Positions 1-10,700 of a stretch of 64,000 nt of DNA are shown here, in pieces. Both the position numbers and the translations under genes were made by a program. Position 1 is the first letter of the stretch. Each line of letters starts with the position of its first letter. Location: positions 1-64,000 of the forward strand of contig JAAGZO010000608.1 in assembly GCA_024206195.1 (NCBI GenBank), read 5' to 3'. Source of the stretch: a bacterium (lineage in GTDB: Archaea > Nanoarchaeota > Nanoarchaeia > Woesearchaeales > UBA10216). Under the pieces are notes generated by a model. The model had not been told where the DNA came from. It was given only the letters and a program-made list of their open reading frames with translations, and ran no database searches.

Positions 1-61
1 CCATCTGAGGCCAGATAACGTCTTTTGCTTGCTGTCGTTTTACCGGATCAAATATTGCCAT
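1..61 (-). CDS. partial unknown protein, N-terminus only
   Basis: Twenty codons are visible from an ATG at 61, beginning MAIFDPVKRQQAKDVIWPQM, and the frame runs off the left edge. The start overlaps the last 14 bases of the upstream glycosyltransferase gene, as is usual for coupled genes here. The piece is too short to assign a function. Its place suggests another member of the left-hand sugar cluster, which is only a guess. Confidence 0.5.
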   Translation of the reverse strand, partial: MAIFDPVKRQQAKDVIWPQM

Positions 62-875
62 ACCCTTTCCTTTCTAATTCTTTCAGGATTCCATCATAAA
101 ACTCATAAAATTTATCTTCACCTTTTTTAATATCACCTTTCCAAGCATGATAAATAGATGTGTTTTCATCAAACTCGTCATCTCGTCTAGCCGACCACCA
201 GAACTTTGTACAAATAAACTTTTTATCTTTTATCACCCCAATGGTTAGCTTGTCTCTCAACTCGTTATCGTTTTGCAGAAACTTGATAAACTCAGAATCC
301 CTATGGGGAAGATTCCAATAATTCTGCATTATTGCAGGTAGATAACAACTAAAATATTTTTGCATATTAAATACTACAAAACCGCTATTTATACAACGTC
401 TATCCTTATAATTCGTCCAGCAAAATACGTTTGGGTGCTGTTTGGTTTTATCCATATATTTATCAATACAAGGTTTCACGCAGACGGTATCTATGTCGCT
501 CATTATTCCGTAAGGTGTTTTGACCAAATTTAATCCTAAATATTTTGCCCTGTATCCTAAACCTAAACGACCGGGATATGGTTTCACACTAAAGGGTGAC
601 TTGCACAATTTGAAATACTTAGTATCTTCAATAACAAATGGTGCCTCTTTCCCAACAACTTCCCACGCACAGATTATTCTCGGCACAACAGGTTCGTTTA
701 TAATAATACTCGCTACTAAGGCCAACACATGACACTGGGAATCAAGATAATCATTACGTCCGTTAATCATTCCCACAGCCCATGTCACATCATCACGGAT
801 GGGCTTATCCAACTTGTTTGCCTTTTCAAACAGGTCAACTACACGGTTATAATATGTATCGTAAAAGACACCCAT
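48..875 (-). CDS. GT-A fold glycosyltransferase (GT8-like)
   Basis: A 275-residue protein that probably transfers a sugar from a nucleotide-sugar donor. Visible signs are a DxD motif (SDID, near residue 128) that would bind the metal and donor phosphates, an INSGFVVFN segment like the NSG motif of GT8-type enzymes, and a late H-A-W-K-G stretch like their HxxGxxK element. No signal peptide or membrane helix is seen, so it should act in the cytoplasm. It follows the GT-radical SAM fusion gene with a one-base overlap, which points to co-translation in one sugar cluster. The acceptor is unknown. Confidence 0.75.
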   Translation of the reverse strand: MGVFYDTYYNRVVDLFEKANKLDKPIRDDVTWAVGMINGRNDYLDSQCHVLALVASIIINEPVVPRIICAWEVVGKEAPFVIEDTKYFKLCKSPFSVKPYPGRLGLGYRAKYLGLNLVKTPYGIMSDIDTVCVKPCIDKYMDKTKQHPNVFCWTNYKDRRCINSGFVVFNMQKYFSCYLPAIMQNYWNLPHRDSEFIKFLQNDNELRDKLTIGVIKDKKFICTKFWWSARRDDEFDENTSIYHAWKGDIKKGEDKFYEFYDGILKELERKGYGNI

Positions 876-2242
876 TAATATTCCCCCAATACAACTTCTC
901 TATATCCTTTTATAGCTTTTTCCCATGTCGGGCTTATTTCCTGCTCTGTTGCGATATGTCTGGATTCCACTTGGCTATGCCCACACAATCTACATAATAG
1001 ATTAATCTGTTCAAGTATTCCCTGGGGCCGAACATTTCTTAAATGCTTTATTCCAATATCCAACCCGAACACCCGAGCTATAGAAGCCCCTGCACCACAT
1101 AAAAAGTATCCATACTTACTTAAAGACAATCCACAACGCCATGGAACCGAACAACAATTTGTTTCTTTCTCACCATTATCAATAGGCGCTGAATTAAAAG
1201 CCGTATGGGCCTGTAACCTCTTTTTCTTCTTTGAATTGCGAACATCTACCCATTTCGGAACGGTAACCGGCTGCAATCCATTAGTTGAAAATCTTATCCT
1301 GCAACTCGGGTATTTGTCCTTATAAAGCTTTAAAAACACCCACAATTGATCCAAATGAGGGTACATAGTCGGTTCCCCACCAAGAATGTCTATTCTGGCC
1401 CACCTCTTCTTTAACTGCAAGGACTCTTCCACAAACTTCCATATCTGTTCTATTCCCATAGACTCATCGCTCGGGGCAACCCCGCAACACCGGTCACAAT
1501 TATGGCATTTTAAGTTACAATCAGTAGTTATCTCAAGTTGAACTTTATCGGCTAATATTGTATTAAAATATGGATTATCATGAGATTTAGCAACTGTAAC
1601 CGCTTCTCTTATTTTCTTCCAATTTGTATGATTATTCACACCTAATTTTTTCAGGTTTTTCCCCAGCCAGGTTCCCTGCTTATCCGCATACCACCACATT
1701 ACAGTATCATGACTTGGCACCGGCAATCTTCCCTCGCACTGTTTCGCTACCTTCACCACAAACTCAGTTTTGTGCAAACAGCAGAAGGACGCAATACGAG
1801 CGTGTTCTCGCTTGGCTTCAGTCTTGTCTACCTGAGTGCCGTCCAATTGAGATATCCACCACCCTGGCTTAGTGTAGCCCCATTTGTGACCTACTATATC
1901 ATACTTGTAATCTTCTTCACTGAATACGTCACGATCATCAGTGAAAAAAGTATCACAATCCAACTTAACAAAGTAAGGCGTTTTAACATGTTCCTTTATC
2001 CCCAATATAAAAGATGATAACATTAATTCTCTTTGATTCTCATATTCCGGCATTTTCCATTCGATGAAAGTACAATTGAATAGCTTCTTGATGAAATCCA
2101 ACTTTTCAAGACCCTCAAAGCCTGAATGAAATATTATCAAAGGCTTGTCCTTAAACTGTGGCTTATAAACCCAAGTTGGAAGCGCCCATACTATTCTATT
2201 TAGATAATCAGGCGTTAACGCAGTTACTATCGTGAAATCCAA
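875..2242 (-). CDS. fusion of glycosyltransferase and radical SAM/SPASM-like enzyme
   Basis: A 455-residue two-domain protein. Residues 1 to about 225 look like a GT-A glycosyltransferase, with DCD at 95-97 after a hydrophobic strand (FVKL). Residues about 232-455 look like a radical SAM domain: C242-x3-C246-x2-C249 would hold the 4Fe-4S cluster and GGE at 288-290 would help bind SAM. Further cysteines (363, 364, 370, 382, 417, 420) could ligate an auxiliary SPASM-type cluster. The start is a TTG at 2242 with AAGGA about six bases upstream; it overlaps the previous gene by 35 bases. Both halves are recognisable by motif. The fusion itself and its substrate are new to me. Confidence 0.8.
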   Translation of the reverse strand: MDFTIVTALTPDYLNRIVWALPTWVYKPQFKDKPLIIFHSGFEGLEKLDFIKKLFNCTFIEWKMPEYENQRELMLSSFILGIKEHVKTPYFVKLDCDTFFTDDRDVFSEEDYKYDIVGHKWGYTKPGWWISQLDGTQVDKTEAKREHARIASFCCLHKTEFVVKVAKQCEGRLPVPSHDTVMWWYADKQGTWLGKNLKKLGVNNHTNWKKIREAVTVAKSHDNPYFNTILADKVQLEITTDCNLKCHNCDRCCGVAPSDESMGIEQIWKFVEESLQLKKRWARIDILGGEPTMYPHLDQLWVFLKLYKDKYPSCRIRFSTNGLQPVTVPKWVDVRNSKKKKRLQAHTAFNSAPIDNGEKETNCCSVPWRCGLSLSKYGYFLCGAGASIARVFGLDIGIKHLRNVRPQGILEQINLLCRLCGHSQVESRHIATEQEISPTWEKAIKGYREVVLGEY

Positions 2243-3827
2243 TGTGTTTCCTTAGTTGACGGTCGTGTTTAATATTGTCTTTTACAAAATCTTTTATCTC
2301 ATCGAATTCATCATACCAAAGTTTTGAATTGTATTGATAAGATCCATTTATTCTACAATGCTTATTTCCATGGTAATGAATCACCGCGGTCCGAGCATGA
2401 ATGTTTCCAAATTTACAACTTGTATTAAAAGATGCCCCTACAGTATGATGCTTGTAATTCGGAAGCATTACCTGACAGCTTACTTCATCCGGAATGAAGA
2501 ATTTTTCACCTTTAGAAGCTAAATCATACCAATCTTTTACCAGGTTGCTATCAGTTTTAAATGCAAAAACACCGGTATTTACTGCATAGGGGTATTCAAG
2601 TGCTTCTTTAACTTCTGTTATATCCTTCCACTGAGATATCCGCTTACCCACAATCCTGGTCTTTGGTGTCCAATCGGAAAACTGAGTAGTTACAAAATCA
2701 TGTTCATCTGCGAACTTAAACAATTTAGCTACAGTCCCTTTTATAATCAAAGTATCTGCATCCAGGAAGATGTTTGTCTCATAAGGCGTGAATTTATGTA
2801 AAAGAGTCTTATTAAACAGCATTGTATTCCTGCTTATAGTGCTAAAATCGACAACTTTCACCTGAACGTCAAACTTTTCACCTATTTTATTACATTCAAC
2901 TTCACTTTCCTGGTCACACAATATCGTTACCGAGCCGGAATAGACTCTTCTGAGACTGGATATTGAAACAGCAAGCCTTACTAGATAGGCTTTTTTCGTG
3001 TTATAATATATAATTCCATGAGTTTTTAGCCTTTCCTCTTCTCTCAGCTTTGCTTCACGGTCATACATCCCCTCTGAAGGCTCATTCACAGTATCCGGAA
3101 ATCCTTTTAAAGCTATTTTCACCGCAGATTCATAAGGAACGTAATCAAATGACTTCAATCCTGAATCAGGTGTACTATTGAATACATAAAATCCCGCTTT
3201 TTCAAAAATCGGTCTGAGCAAATCAAATCTTTCATTCAATTTCTTATACGCATTATTATTGTTCCGCATACTTCCCGCTGTCCGATCCTGCTCAAAAGCG
3301 TACTTATTTCCTTCTTCCATTTTAAAATCCGCGCCTATTATAAAAACCTTCTTAAAACCCAATGAGTATATTATCCGAACAGCCGCAAGCATAACACTTC
3401 TGCACCCACCATCACCCCGGGAACGACCCCAACTTACCGATTTACTCTTTAAATAAGTCTCTGGACTAAATTTCGTATTCAAATGATGATGGACTACATT
3501 CGGACAGTCAGAAACTTTAATATCAGACTCTTTCCATTCAGAGTTATCAAATAAATGATTGTTTCTTTTTCCATAAGAGATAAATTTCATTATAGTAGGA
3601 TCTTGATATATCGATATCATGAAATTTTGAACACCGTCACCGGAAGTCCACAGATTAGGACGAAAAGTTTTAGGGGAATTATTCACACCAAAAGTAACAA
3701 TACCAGGTTGTTTCAACTTTTCCAAATCAATTTTATTAAGACTCGGCCCGGATAATACTAAGAAACAAGTTTGACCTTTGTATAAATTTTCAATTGGTAA
3801 TCGTTTATAATCGTAGTTGTAAAACAT
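2208..3827 (-). CDS. two-domain protein: sialyltransferase/DUF115-like plus GT-A glycosyltransferase
   Basis: About 539 residues from the ATG at 3827, which has an AAAGGAAGG ribosome site; another ATG at 3842 is possible. The N-terminal half has LVLSGPSLNKID and later GFKKVFIIGADF, a pattern seen in GT42 sialyltransferases and DUF115/MAF-type proteins (glycine-proline-serine loop, then a conserved aspartate strand). The C-terminal half is a GT-A domain with LDAD as the DxD motif and NTGVFAF in place of the NSG element. It sits first in the left sugar cluster. Bifunctional transfer of two sugars is the simplest reading; the sugars are unknown. Confidence 0.7.
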   Translation of the reverse strand: MFYNYDYKRLPIENLYKGQTCFLVLSGPSLNKIDLEKLKQPGIVTFGVNNSPKTFRPNLWTSGDGVQNFMISIYQDPTIMKFISYGKRNNHLFDNSEWKESDIKVSDCPNVVHHHLNTKFSPETYLKSKSVSWGRSRGDGGCRSVMLAAVRIIYSLGFKKVFIIGADFKMEEGNKYAFEQDRTAGSMRNNNNAYKKLNERFDLLRPIFEKAGFYVFNSTPDSGLKSFDYVPYESAVKIALKGFPDTVNEPSEGMYDREAKLREEERLKTHGIIYYNTKKAYLVRLAVSISSLRRVYSGSVTILCDQESEVECNKIGEKFDVQVKVVDFSTISRNTMLFNKTLLHKFTPYETNIFLDADTLIIKGTVAKLFKFADEHDFVTTQFSDWTPKTRIVGKRISQWKDITEVKEALEYPYAVNTGVFAFKTDSNLVKDWYDLASKGEKFFIPDEVSCQVMLPNYKHHTVGASFNTSCKFGNIHARTAVIHYHGNKHCRINGSYQYNSKLWYDEFDEIKDFVKDNIKHDRQLRKHIGFHDSNCVNA

Positions 3828-4048
3828 TTCCTTCCTTTCCATTCCAAACTTTCAATTTTCCACTTACCGAATTGCTTTAACAGGGTGTATTTGTATACTT
3901 TTTTTCTATTCGGCTTAATTTTCAAACAATTGCGTATCCATATTCCCTGCCATATTCCCCAGCGTTTTCTCTTGGTGCCTAACGAAAGACAAGTTTCATT
4001 ATGATAATACCGCCAAAACCATCCCAAAAAAGGATATCTGCGCTTCAT
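3758..4048 (-). CDS. small basic Trp-rich protein (doubtful)
   Basis: An open frame of about 96 residues starting MKRRYPFLGWFW, seven bases after the receiver gene stops. It is rich in Lys, Arg and Trp and has no recognised domain. It overlaps the start of the next gene by about 70 bases and lacks a clear ribosome site, so it may not be expressed. An upstream ATG at 4093 in the same frame is also possible. Confidence 0.35.
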   Translation of the reverse strand: MKRRYPFLGWFWRYYHNETCLSLGTKRKRWGIWQGIWIRNCLKIKPNRKKVYKYTLLKQFGKWKIESLEWKGRKCFTTTIINDYQLKIYTKVKLVS

Positions 4049-4055
4049 CAACCAA

Positions 4056-4754
4056 TCAAGCATTTTCTCTGAAAATCGTATTGATCTTGCCAATTACTTC
4101 TTCCGGGTTAAAAGGTTTTAAAAGAAAAATATCTTTTATTTCCGGACTTATCGAGTCCGGATGTTGACCGGAATATATTAAACATTTCATTTTGGGATAT
4201 GCTTTTTGAAAATAATTGTATACTTCTTCACCATTTTGACTGGAATTTAAATAATAATCAATGAAACACAAGTCAAATTGTTGTAGTTTTAAAGCTTTTT
4301 CAGCTTCATCGACAGAAGTTACATGGGTACAACGTATTTTATCTGGTAGATAATCTTCTAACATGCGAGCCGTTGCATCAGCAGCAAACAACATGTCATC
4401 AATTACAAGGCATATGAATGGTTTAAGCTCTTTTGAGTGTTTTTTTTTGCCTGTAACGGCTTTTCCTTCGTTGAAAGCATTCTTTACTTTAATTTTATTG
4501 ACATCTTTGTTTAAATCCTTGATCTTATCGAATAATATATCATGATCTTCTTTGTTGTCTTTTTTCATTTCTTTCAGGATAGTGTTTGACTCAATACTTA
4601 GTGTCATTAATTGAGAATGCTCATTACACTTGGCGTGACCATTTGCCTTTTTGGGGAACCATCTGCCGATACCATAAGCACCTGCTAAAAGACTTCCACC
4701 AATAATGCTTCCGTATTTCATCACATCTACACCTATTGCGATATAGTCAGCCAT
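4056..4754 (-). CDS. membrane-anchored response-regulator receiver protein
   Basis: A 232-residue protein with three parts. Residues about 12-32 form one Gly/Ala-rich hydrophobic segment, likely a membrane helix. Residues about 45-95 are charged and heptad-like, probably coiled coil. Residues about 112-230 are a CheY-like receiver domain with a full active site: acidic pair D119-D120, phospho-acceptor D166 (FIDYYL), switch S195 (IYSG) and K213 followed by proline (LLKPF). No output domain or DNA-binding part is present. The start ATG overlaps the stop of the giant gene (TAATG). A receiver anchored to the membrane could sense or sequester host phospho-relay signals, or act at lysis or entry; the role is unknown. 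Confidence 0.85.
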   Translation of the reverse strand: MADYIAIGVDVMKYGSIIGGSLLAGAYGIGRWFPKKANGHAKCNEHSQLMTLSIESNTILKEMKKDNKEDHDILFDKIKDLNKDVNKIKVKNAFNEGKAVTGKKKHSKELKPFICLVIDDMLFAADATARMLEDYLPDKIRCTHVTSVDEAEKALKLQQFDLCFIDYYLNSSQNGEEVYNYFQKAYPKMKCLIYSGQHPDSISPEIKDIFLLKPFNPEEVIGKINTIFRENA

Positions 4755-7700
4755 TATTTTACCCTTTTGTTGAAATCTGTGTTGAATCGTTTTAGAGTTG
4801 CATTGATTTTATCTTCAATCCGTTTTAAATTTATCTTGTCATGTTTGGTTTTTACTTTCTTGCTCTCAATATTTGCTCTGGATTTCTTTTCTGATTTAAG
4901 CGTCTTTTCAACAGATTTTCTTTGTGTGTCCATTTCTATTAATATTTTATTTTTTAAATAAATCTTCTTTGCTTTCTCTTCTTCATTTCTGTCTTTGTAA
5001 TATTCATACTGATCAATTGCTTTCTTGATACGCTTCTTATTCTTATAAAAAAGCCCTTCATCACCACCATAAGTTGTACTTACACCTAAACCCAACGAGT
5101 TCATAACCGCGTCAAACCCTTCCATTTCACCAGCCATATAGCTTATTAAATTCTGAACTTGTACTGGTTGCGTTCCCTTTAATTGAGCTAACAAATATGA
5201 AGGGATTCGCTGATATCCAAGCGCACCTTTTTTACCACGAGTCCAAGTTACGGTTTTTCCTGCAAGTTTTTCAGCCTCTTCTTTACCCAATTCAGATTCT
5301 TGACCTATTAACTCACCAAAGGTAGTATACCGCCGGCCAGCCCAATCTTTACCACTAAGCATTTCGTGGAAAGTTTTATAAAGAACACTTCCCTTGTGGT
5401 GTGCCGACCTGATTGGATGTGTTGCAAATTTTAGAGGATCTTTAAAATGGCCGGCAATTGAAAAGTATTTTCTGTCGGTTTTCTTGTTGCCAAGACCTTG
5501 ATAAAGTCGGGTAATATCAACATCAAGCCACTTAAAATGGCCTTCTTTCCAAGCTCTGCGATATTTTTTCCCTAATTCATCCTCTTCGTCACCACCAATA
5601 CTTAACAAAGCATTTGCCGCCACGGTAAGGATTACAGCCTTTACAGCAATTCCAGCCCAAAACTTTTGATACATTGCCCGTTCTTCTTTGGTGCCGGCAC
5701 CTACCATCTTAACCATTGATCTAATATTTGATTCTGTCCAATCCGGTGCAAGAAAAAACAATCTAAAAAAATGTTGTAAAGTAGGATTTCTTCCATATTT
5801 TCCAATTCTTGCCAAATGTAATCCCCCAAAATCATCATTTATTAAATTAGCCGCCAATCTTGCAGCAGTATTGGTGTTCATATTTGGATGTTTCTTAATA
5901 AGATTTCTATACTCAATCATTGCTGCTTTTGCCTTTAGCCCCGAACCCAATTCACCAAAAAGAAAATCTGCCTGTGCTTCTCTTAAATCTAAAATCTTAT
6001 CCTTTACTGCTTTGGTTGCTTTTGTCTTGTCAAGAACCTTCCCAATCAATGTTTTTTCTCTTAACAATTCTTCATTCCAATCCTGTTTTAACCCTAATGT
6101 AAGACCGTTTCTGACAAGTTGAGTAATAATTGGCCCCTCTTCTTCTATTGACCTTAATCCCTGCCTATAAGCTTGGTGCATGCCTTCTTTTTTAATAAAC
6201 GGTGTCCACGCTACCATTTCAGAAGGTTTTTTGCCCGTAGTACCTAAATAATAAGATCTCATAAAAGCTAAATGATGAAAGAAACTACTCTGAAGTATCC
6301 AAGCTTTAAATATTGCATTATATTTCGTGGCAAGTTTTATTCCGGGGGTATCTCTTATTTTAGAAACACCAAGAATATTATTTAGATTTTTAGCCTGTTC
6401 CTTCGGCGCATATAATTCTCTTTTCTCAAATAAGTTGCCCTCTTCATCCATAAAGAAATTTTTACCATAAGCTTTACCTTCTTCAGCTTTGCCGGCGTGT
6501 TTCCATACTTTAAAGTTAGGGTGTTCTATCTGCACATACCCTTCTTTTTGCTGGGTAGTAACGAGAGGGTCACCGTCAATAGTTTTAATTGCCTGAAGTG
6601 TTTTGAGAAATCTCTTATCCTCAACTGTTTTAACAATTGAATCTTTGAGTATTTGAAGATTGTTAGTTGCACCTTTTACTTTTAATTCATAAGGCTTTCC
6701 TGTGTGGGGGTTGATTGTTCCCCACCCTTCCAAAATAGTTGCAAATGTCCGTTGTTTTGCATGTCCGGTTTTAGTCCCAAATTTCCGCACCGCTTCCGAT
6801 GTTGGTCTACCCTTTTTCTCTTCTAAATCCCAAACCCTGCCGGCGTAATTGTCTAAAGTGTTTTTGATTACTTCAGCTTCTTGCGCTTCAAGTCCCATTT
6901 CCTGATAACTGTCTGCAATTTCATCAGCTATTTTCTTTAATTCGGGGGATAAGTTTTGAGACATTTTATAAATGCCCTTTTGTGCCGGCGTAAGCTTGTC
7001 TTTAAATTTTTCAAAGTCTTCAGGACTGCGCTTGGAATCAATGTAAATCTGAATAGCCTGATCGGTTAATTTTGCCCTTTCACCATATTTTTTACTACCA
7101 AGCGCCTTCTTAATACGCTTTTGAAGTTTTCTCTTCTCAACTTGCGCCCTAAGTATTCTGACATCCTTTTCCCCAATCCAAACATCCTTCGCAGCCTCAT
7201 ACGCAATAGCAGCCTTTTTCTCTTCATCTACAAAAGCGTCTACCGGAACACCGTCAATGTCTCGGCCCTTCAATTCCTTTGAAAACATCGGCTGTCCTTC
7301 ATAGGTTACCGATTCTTTCATGGCGGGGGTGATGGGAAGGGATTGTTGTTTAGCTAACTTTGTAAATGGTACAACTATTGCACCCTTCGCATCAGCAACC
7401 TTCTGTGCCTTTTCTTCACTATTAAACCTTGTAGACCCAAAAGAACCATCAGGATATTCTATCCTATACCCACTTTTATCAACAGCGGTTTCAATATCAG
7501 TTTCCTCAACCTTCGCCCCCCACTTCTTAGTATATTTCTTTAGGAAGGTGGGGATTTGTTTGTCGTAGAGGTTTTTGGCCCATTCACCACCGATTTTGAG
7601 GTTTTCACCTGAAAGGGATTTCATGGCGGCATACTTACCTTGTGTTTCTGCCTTTTTCCCTTCGTCATCAACAATCTTTTTTGCAACATCTTTTCCAATA

Positions 7701-10700
7701 TAAGACTCTAACTGTTTTGGGGTGATGCTCTCGCCAAGCATATTACCCTTCCCACCGGTAATAGCTGACACAACAAATGTTCCATCGTCATTTTTCTGGT
7801 ATAATATTTCATCTACCTGCTTCGACAAATCATACCTATCCGCAGTCTGTTCCCCCGATATCCAAGCAATCCTGTCATAGCCTTCCTGTACTGCTCGCTT
7901 GAGTATGTTCTTTAGAGTGAATTCTTGCCAGTTCTTGCGGAAGGGGAAGTCGGGAACGCCTGTATATGGATTTAGGTTTAACAGTTCTTTTTCTATCATT
8001 ATAAATTTTTCTTGCAGTTCTATATATTCTTTGACTATTTTACTATCTTTCCCCCAATGCTTTATTATATCTTTTTCTAACCACAAATTGTTTTTGCCTT
8101 TTAGTTTATCAAATTTAATTAAAGCTTTTTCATATTTTTCACCAATTATTTTTTTTTCATTTTTAAGTGTTTCGTATTTTTTTATTTCTTTTTCATTCCT
8201 TACACCCTTCTCTCTCGCCTCTCTCGCCCAATCACTCTGAATTTCCTCTATGAATAATACATTCTCACCTTCTGGGGTGGTACGGTCATTTACTCGGGCA
8301 TGTGAGAATATGTTGGGTTCGTCGAAGTGGGAAGTGCGGAAAGCTGTCTTGTCAATCTTCGTGCCGCTTGGCAAAACCTTCCCACTTTCATAGTATCTTT
8401 CAACTTCACTGTCATCCAAATCTGATTTAGGAAACTTCTCTCTATATTCTTTTAAATAATCCTTGAAAGGTACTTCTCTCTCAGCAGGCATCCTAAACAG
8501 CAGTTCCCTGTAATTCTCGCCGCCGGGAAGTACCCATGTGCTGTGTTTGGTTCCTGTTGCACCCCATCTTGTATCGTCCTCGGCAACTTCCAATTCTTCG
8601 GCTGTCATTTCCTCTCTATCCACACCAAAAACTTCTTTAAAAGACTTCTCTGATAATTGAGTTTCCTCAACCGTAACCTCATTCGCCCTCACAAAGTCCA
8701 ACACTTCACTTTTCGTTGCCTTCGGATTCTCTGCAAGCCATTCTTCCAATCCCATCCATTCCACTTCGGCCTTCTTCAATTGACCTTTCTTTATCATTGA
8801 ACTTATCTGTTGGACTACACCTTTTTCCTGCTTTAATTCACTTATCTTGCGTTCTGTGGGACTGTAGAATGGTTTGGCGGTTAGGTCTTTGGCGTAGCGA
8901 AACTTCTGTGTTTGAGACAAGTCTTCTACTTTTTCACCTTTGTAATATCTATTAATGTCGTTTATAACTCTTGCAGGGCTTATTCCTTTATCATAACTTA
9001 ACGATTGCTCTCTATTTCCAAGATAATATTCACCACGATCATTAAGATCACCCAAACCATCAGACAAATCAATATTTATATAATCCGAAGGCGTTTCTCT
9101 GACCAACTTCCTTATTCCAAGAATTTGTTTTGGTGTGGGTTTCTTCATAATATCAAGGGAACCTGCTCGATAATCCATTCTTATATTTCCAAGTGATTGA
9201 AAATATTGCATGTTGGCAGTTCCACTTTTGTGCTTGTCAATATCCATGAACTGTCCAACTTCTCTGTGGTCTAATCCTCTACCAGTAGCATATTGATTGC
9301 CCTGTTTCCTTCCAGACAAGTCAAGCATCTTTCCATCTTCTCTGAGATATCCACCAAATCGCATGTCAGTAGTAACACCAAAATACCGTGCTGCCTGACG
9401 TGCCATTTTTTGATCTGGGCTAACAGGTTTCTTTGCTTCTTTGCCAACCCCATAAGCCTTTTTTAAAGCCTCTTTATGAATGTCCGTTAAAGTGCCATGT
9501 TTCATCCGCTTGCCTAACAGGTTTTTTGCATCTTCAGCACCCCTGAAATCATAACCCTTCCCTTTCATGAATTTGTTTACTTTTCCCCACACACTTTCCG
9601 GGACTGCATTCACATCAGCATCACTAAGCTTTTTACTTGTATCAAATGGCAATTCCTTCGCAAACTTAGCCGCCCCCACTTCCACATCAGCCTCAAACTC
9701 AGTAGTCTTCCTGATTTCCTTGACTATGCTTTCCATTGCGTCTTCTACACTATCAGCAGCAAATCCCATGTCAACTAAAAATTGTCTTACCGCTCGCCAT
9801 ACCTTGTAAGCCGTCCCTCTCTTCTCAGGATTGGTCATGTGTTCTTCTATATTGTGTGCAATCCATTCAGAGAATACAGCCTCATCTGCTTCAGCCTTAT
9901 CCATTCCTTTGAATTCTTCACTGTAATTCTTCTTGATTAAAGCCTTCAAAGTATTGGCTGAACTTGTATTGTATAAAGCATTTACTCTCTTATAAACCTT
10001 GTCATTACTCTTCAAAACGTTTGCCGCACCCGCATGGCCCATTACTTCATGAAAGATTACCGGCACCGCTCTTTCAATTGGCATTTTAGGATTGAGGGTT
10101 AAATGTAAATATTTACCATCAGAGCCTATTGAGCCTTGTGTATTTCCCGGGGTTTCGGCAACATGGATTTTAATTTTGTCCCACAGTTGCTGGGGTATCT
10201 CGTCTTTTACTTCGGATAATGATTCGTTAAATGGTATTGGTTCTTTTAATTCAATAGCTTTTTTTGGTAATTCAGGCTTCGGCCCTTCCGGCTTCTTCTC
10301 TATCTCTTCCGGGGTGGGAAGTTTCTTCTCTTTGAAAATTGGGTTTAAATTATTTAAAAGAGTTTTTAAATTAGGTTTTTCCTCAAGTTTTCCATGTCGA
10401 TGTTCCATATGCAAATTTGGGCCAACTTCCACCCAATCGTATCCCATTGGTTTGTGGGGGTCACTCCCTTGTTCTAGTGATTTTTTCTTATAAGATTTCG
10501 CAGAACCCGTTTCAAGGAACTCTTTCCATGCTTCGGGATTGTTCTCAAAAGCACTTTTCCACTCTAGAGGCTGAACCTTTGAATATAAAGCATGTCCTAT
10601 TTCATGATCTATAACTGGTGATTCTGCCCATTTTTCTTTGGTAATAATCTTGTTTTCTTTTGCTAGGTACATTGCAGAAGCATTCTGTTTCTGTAGCCTT

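Noticed and set aside
520..732. Plus-strand open frames opposite the left sugar cluster
   Set aside because: They lie wholly inside minus-strand genes with clear motifs and lack ribosome sites.
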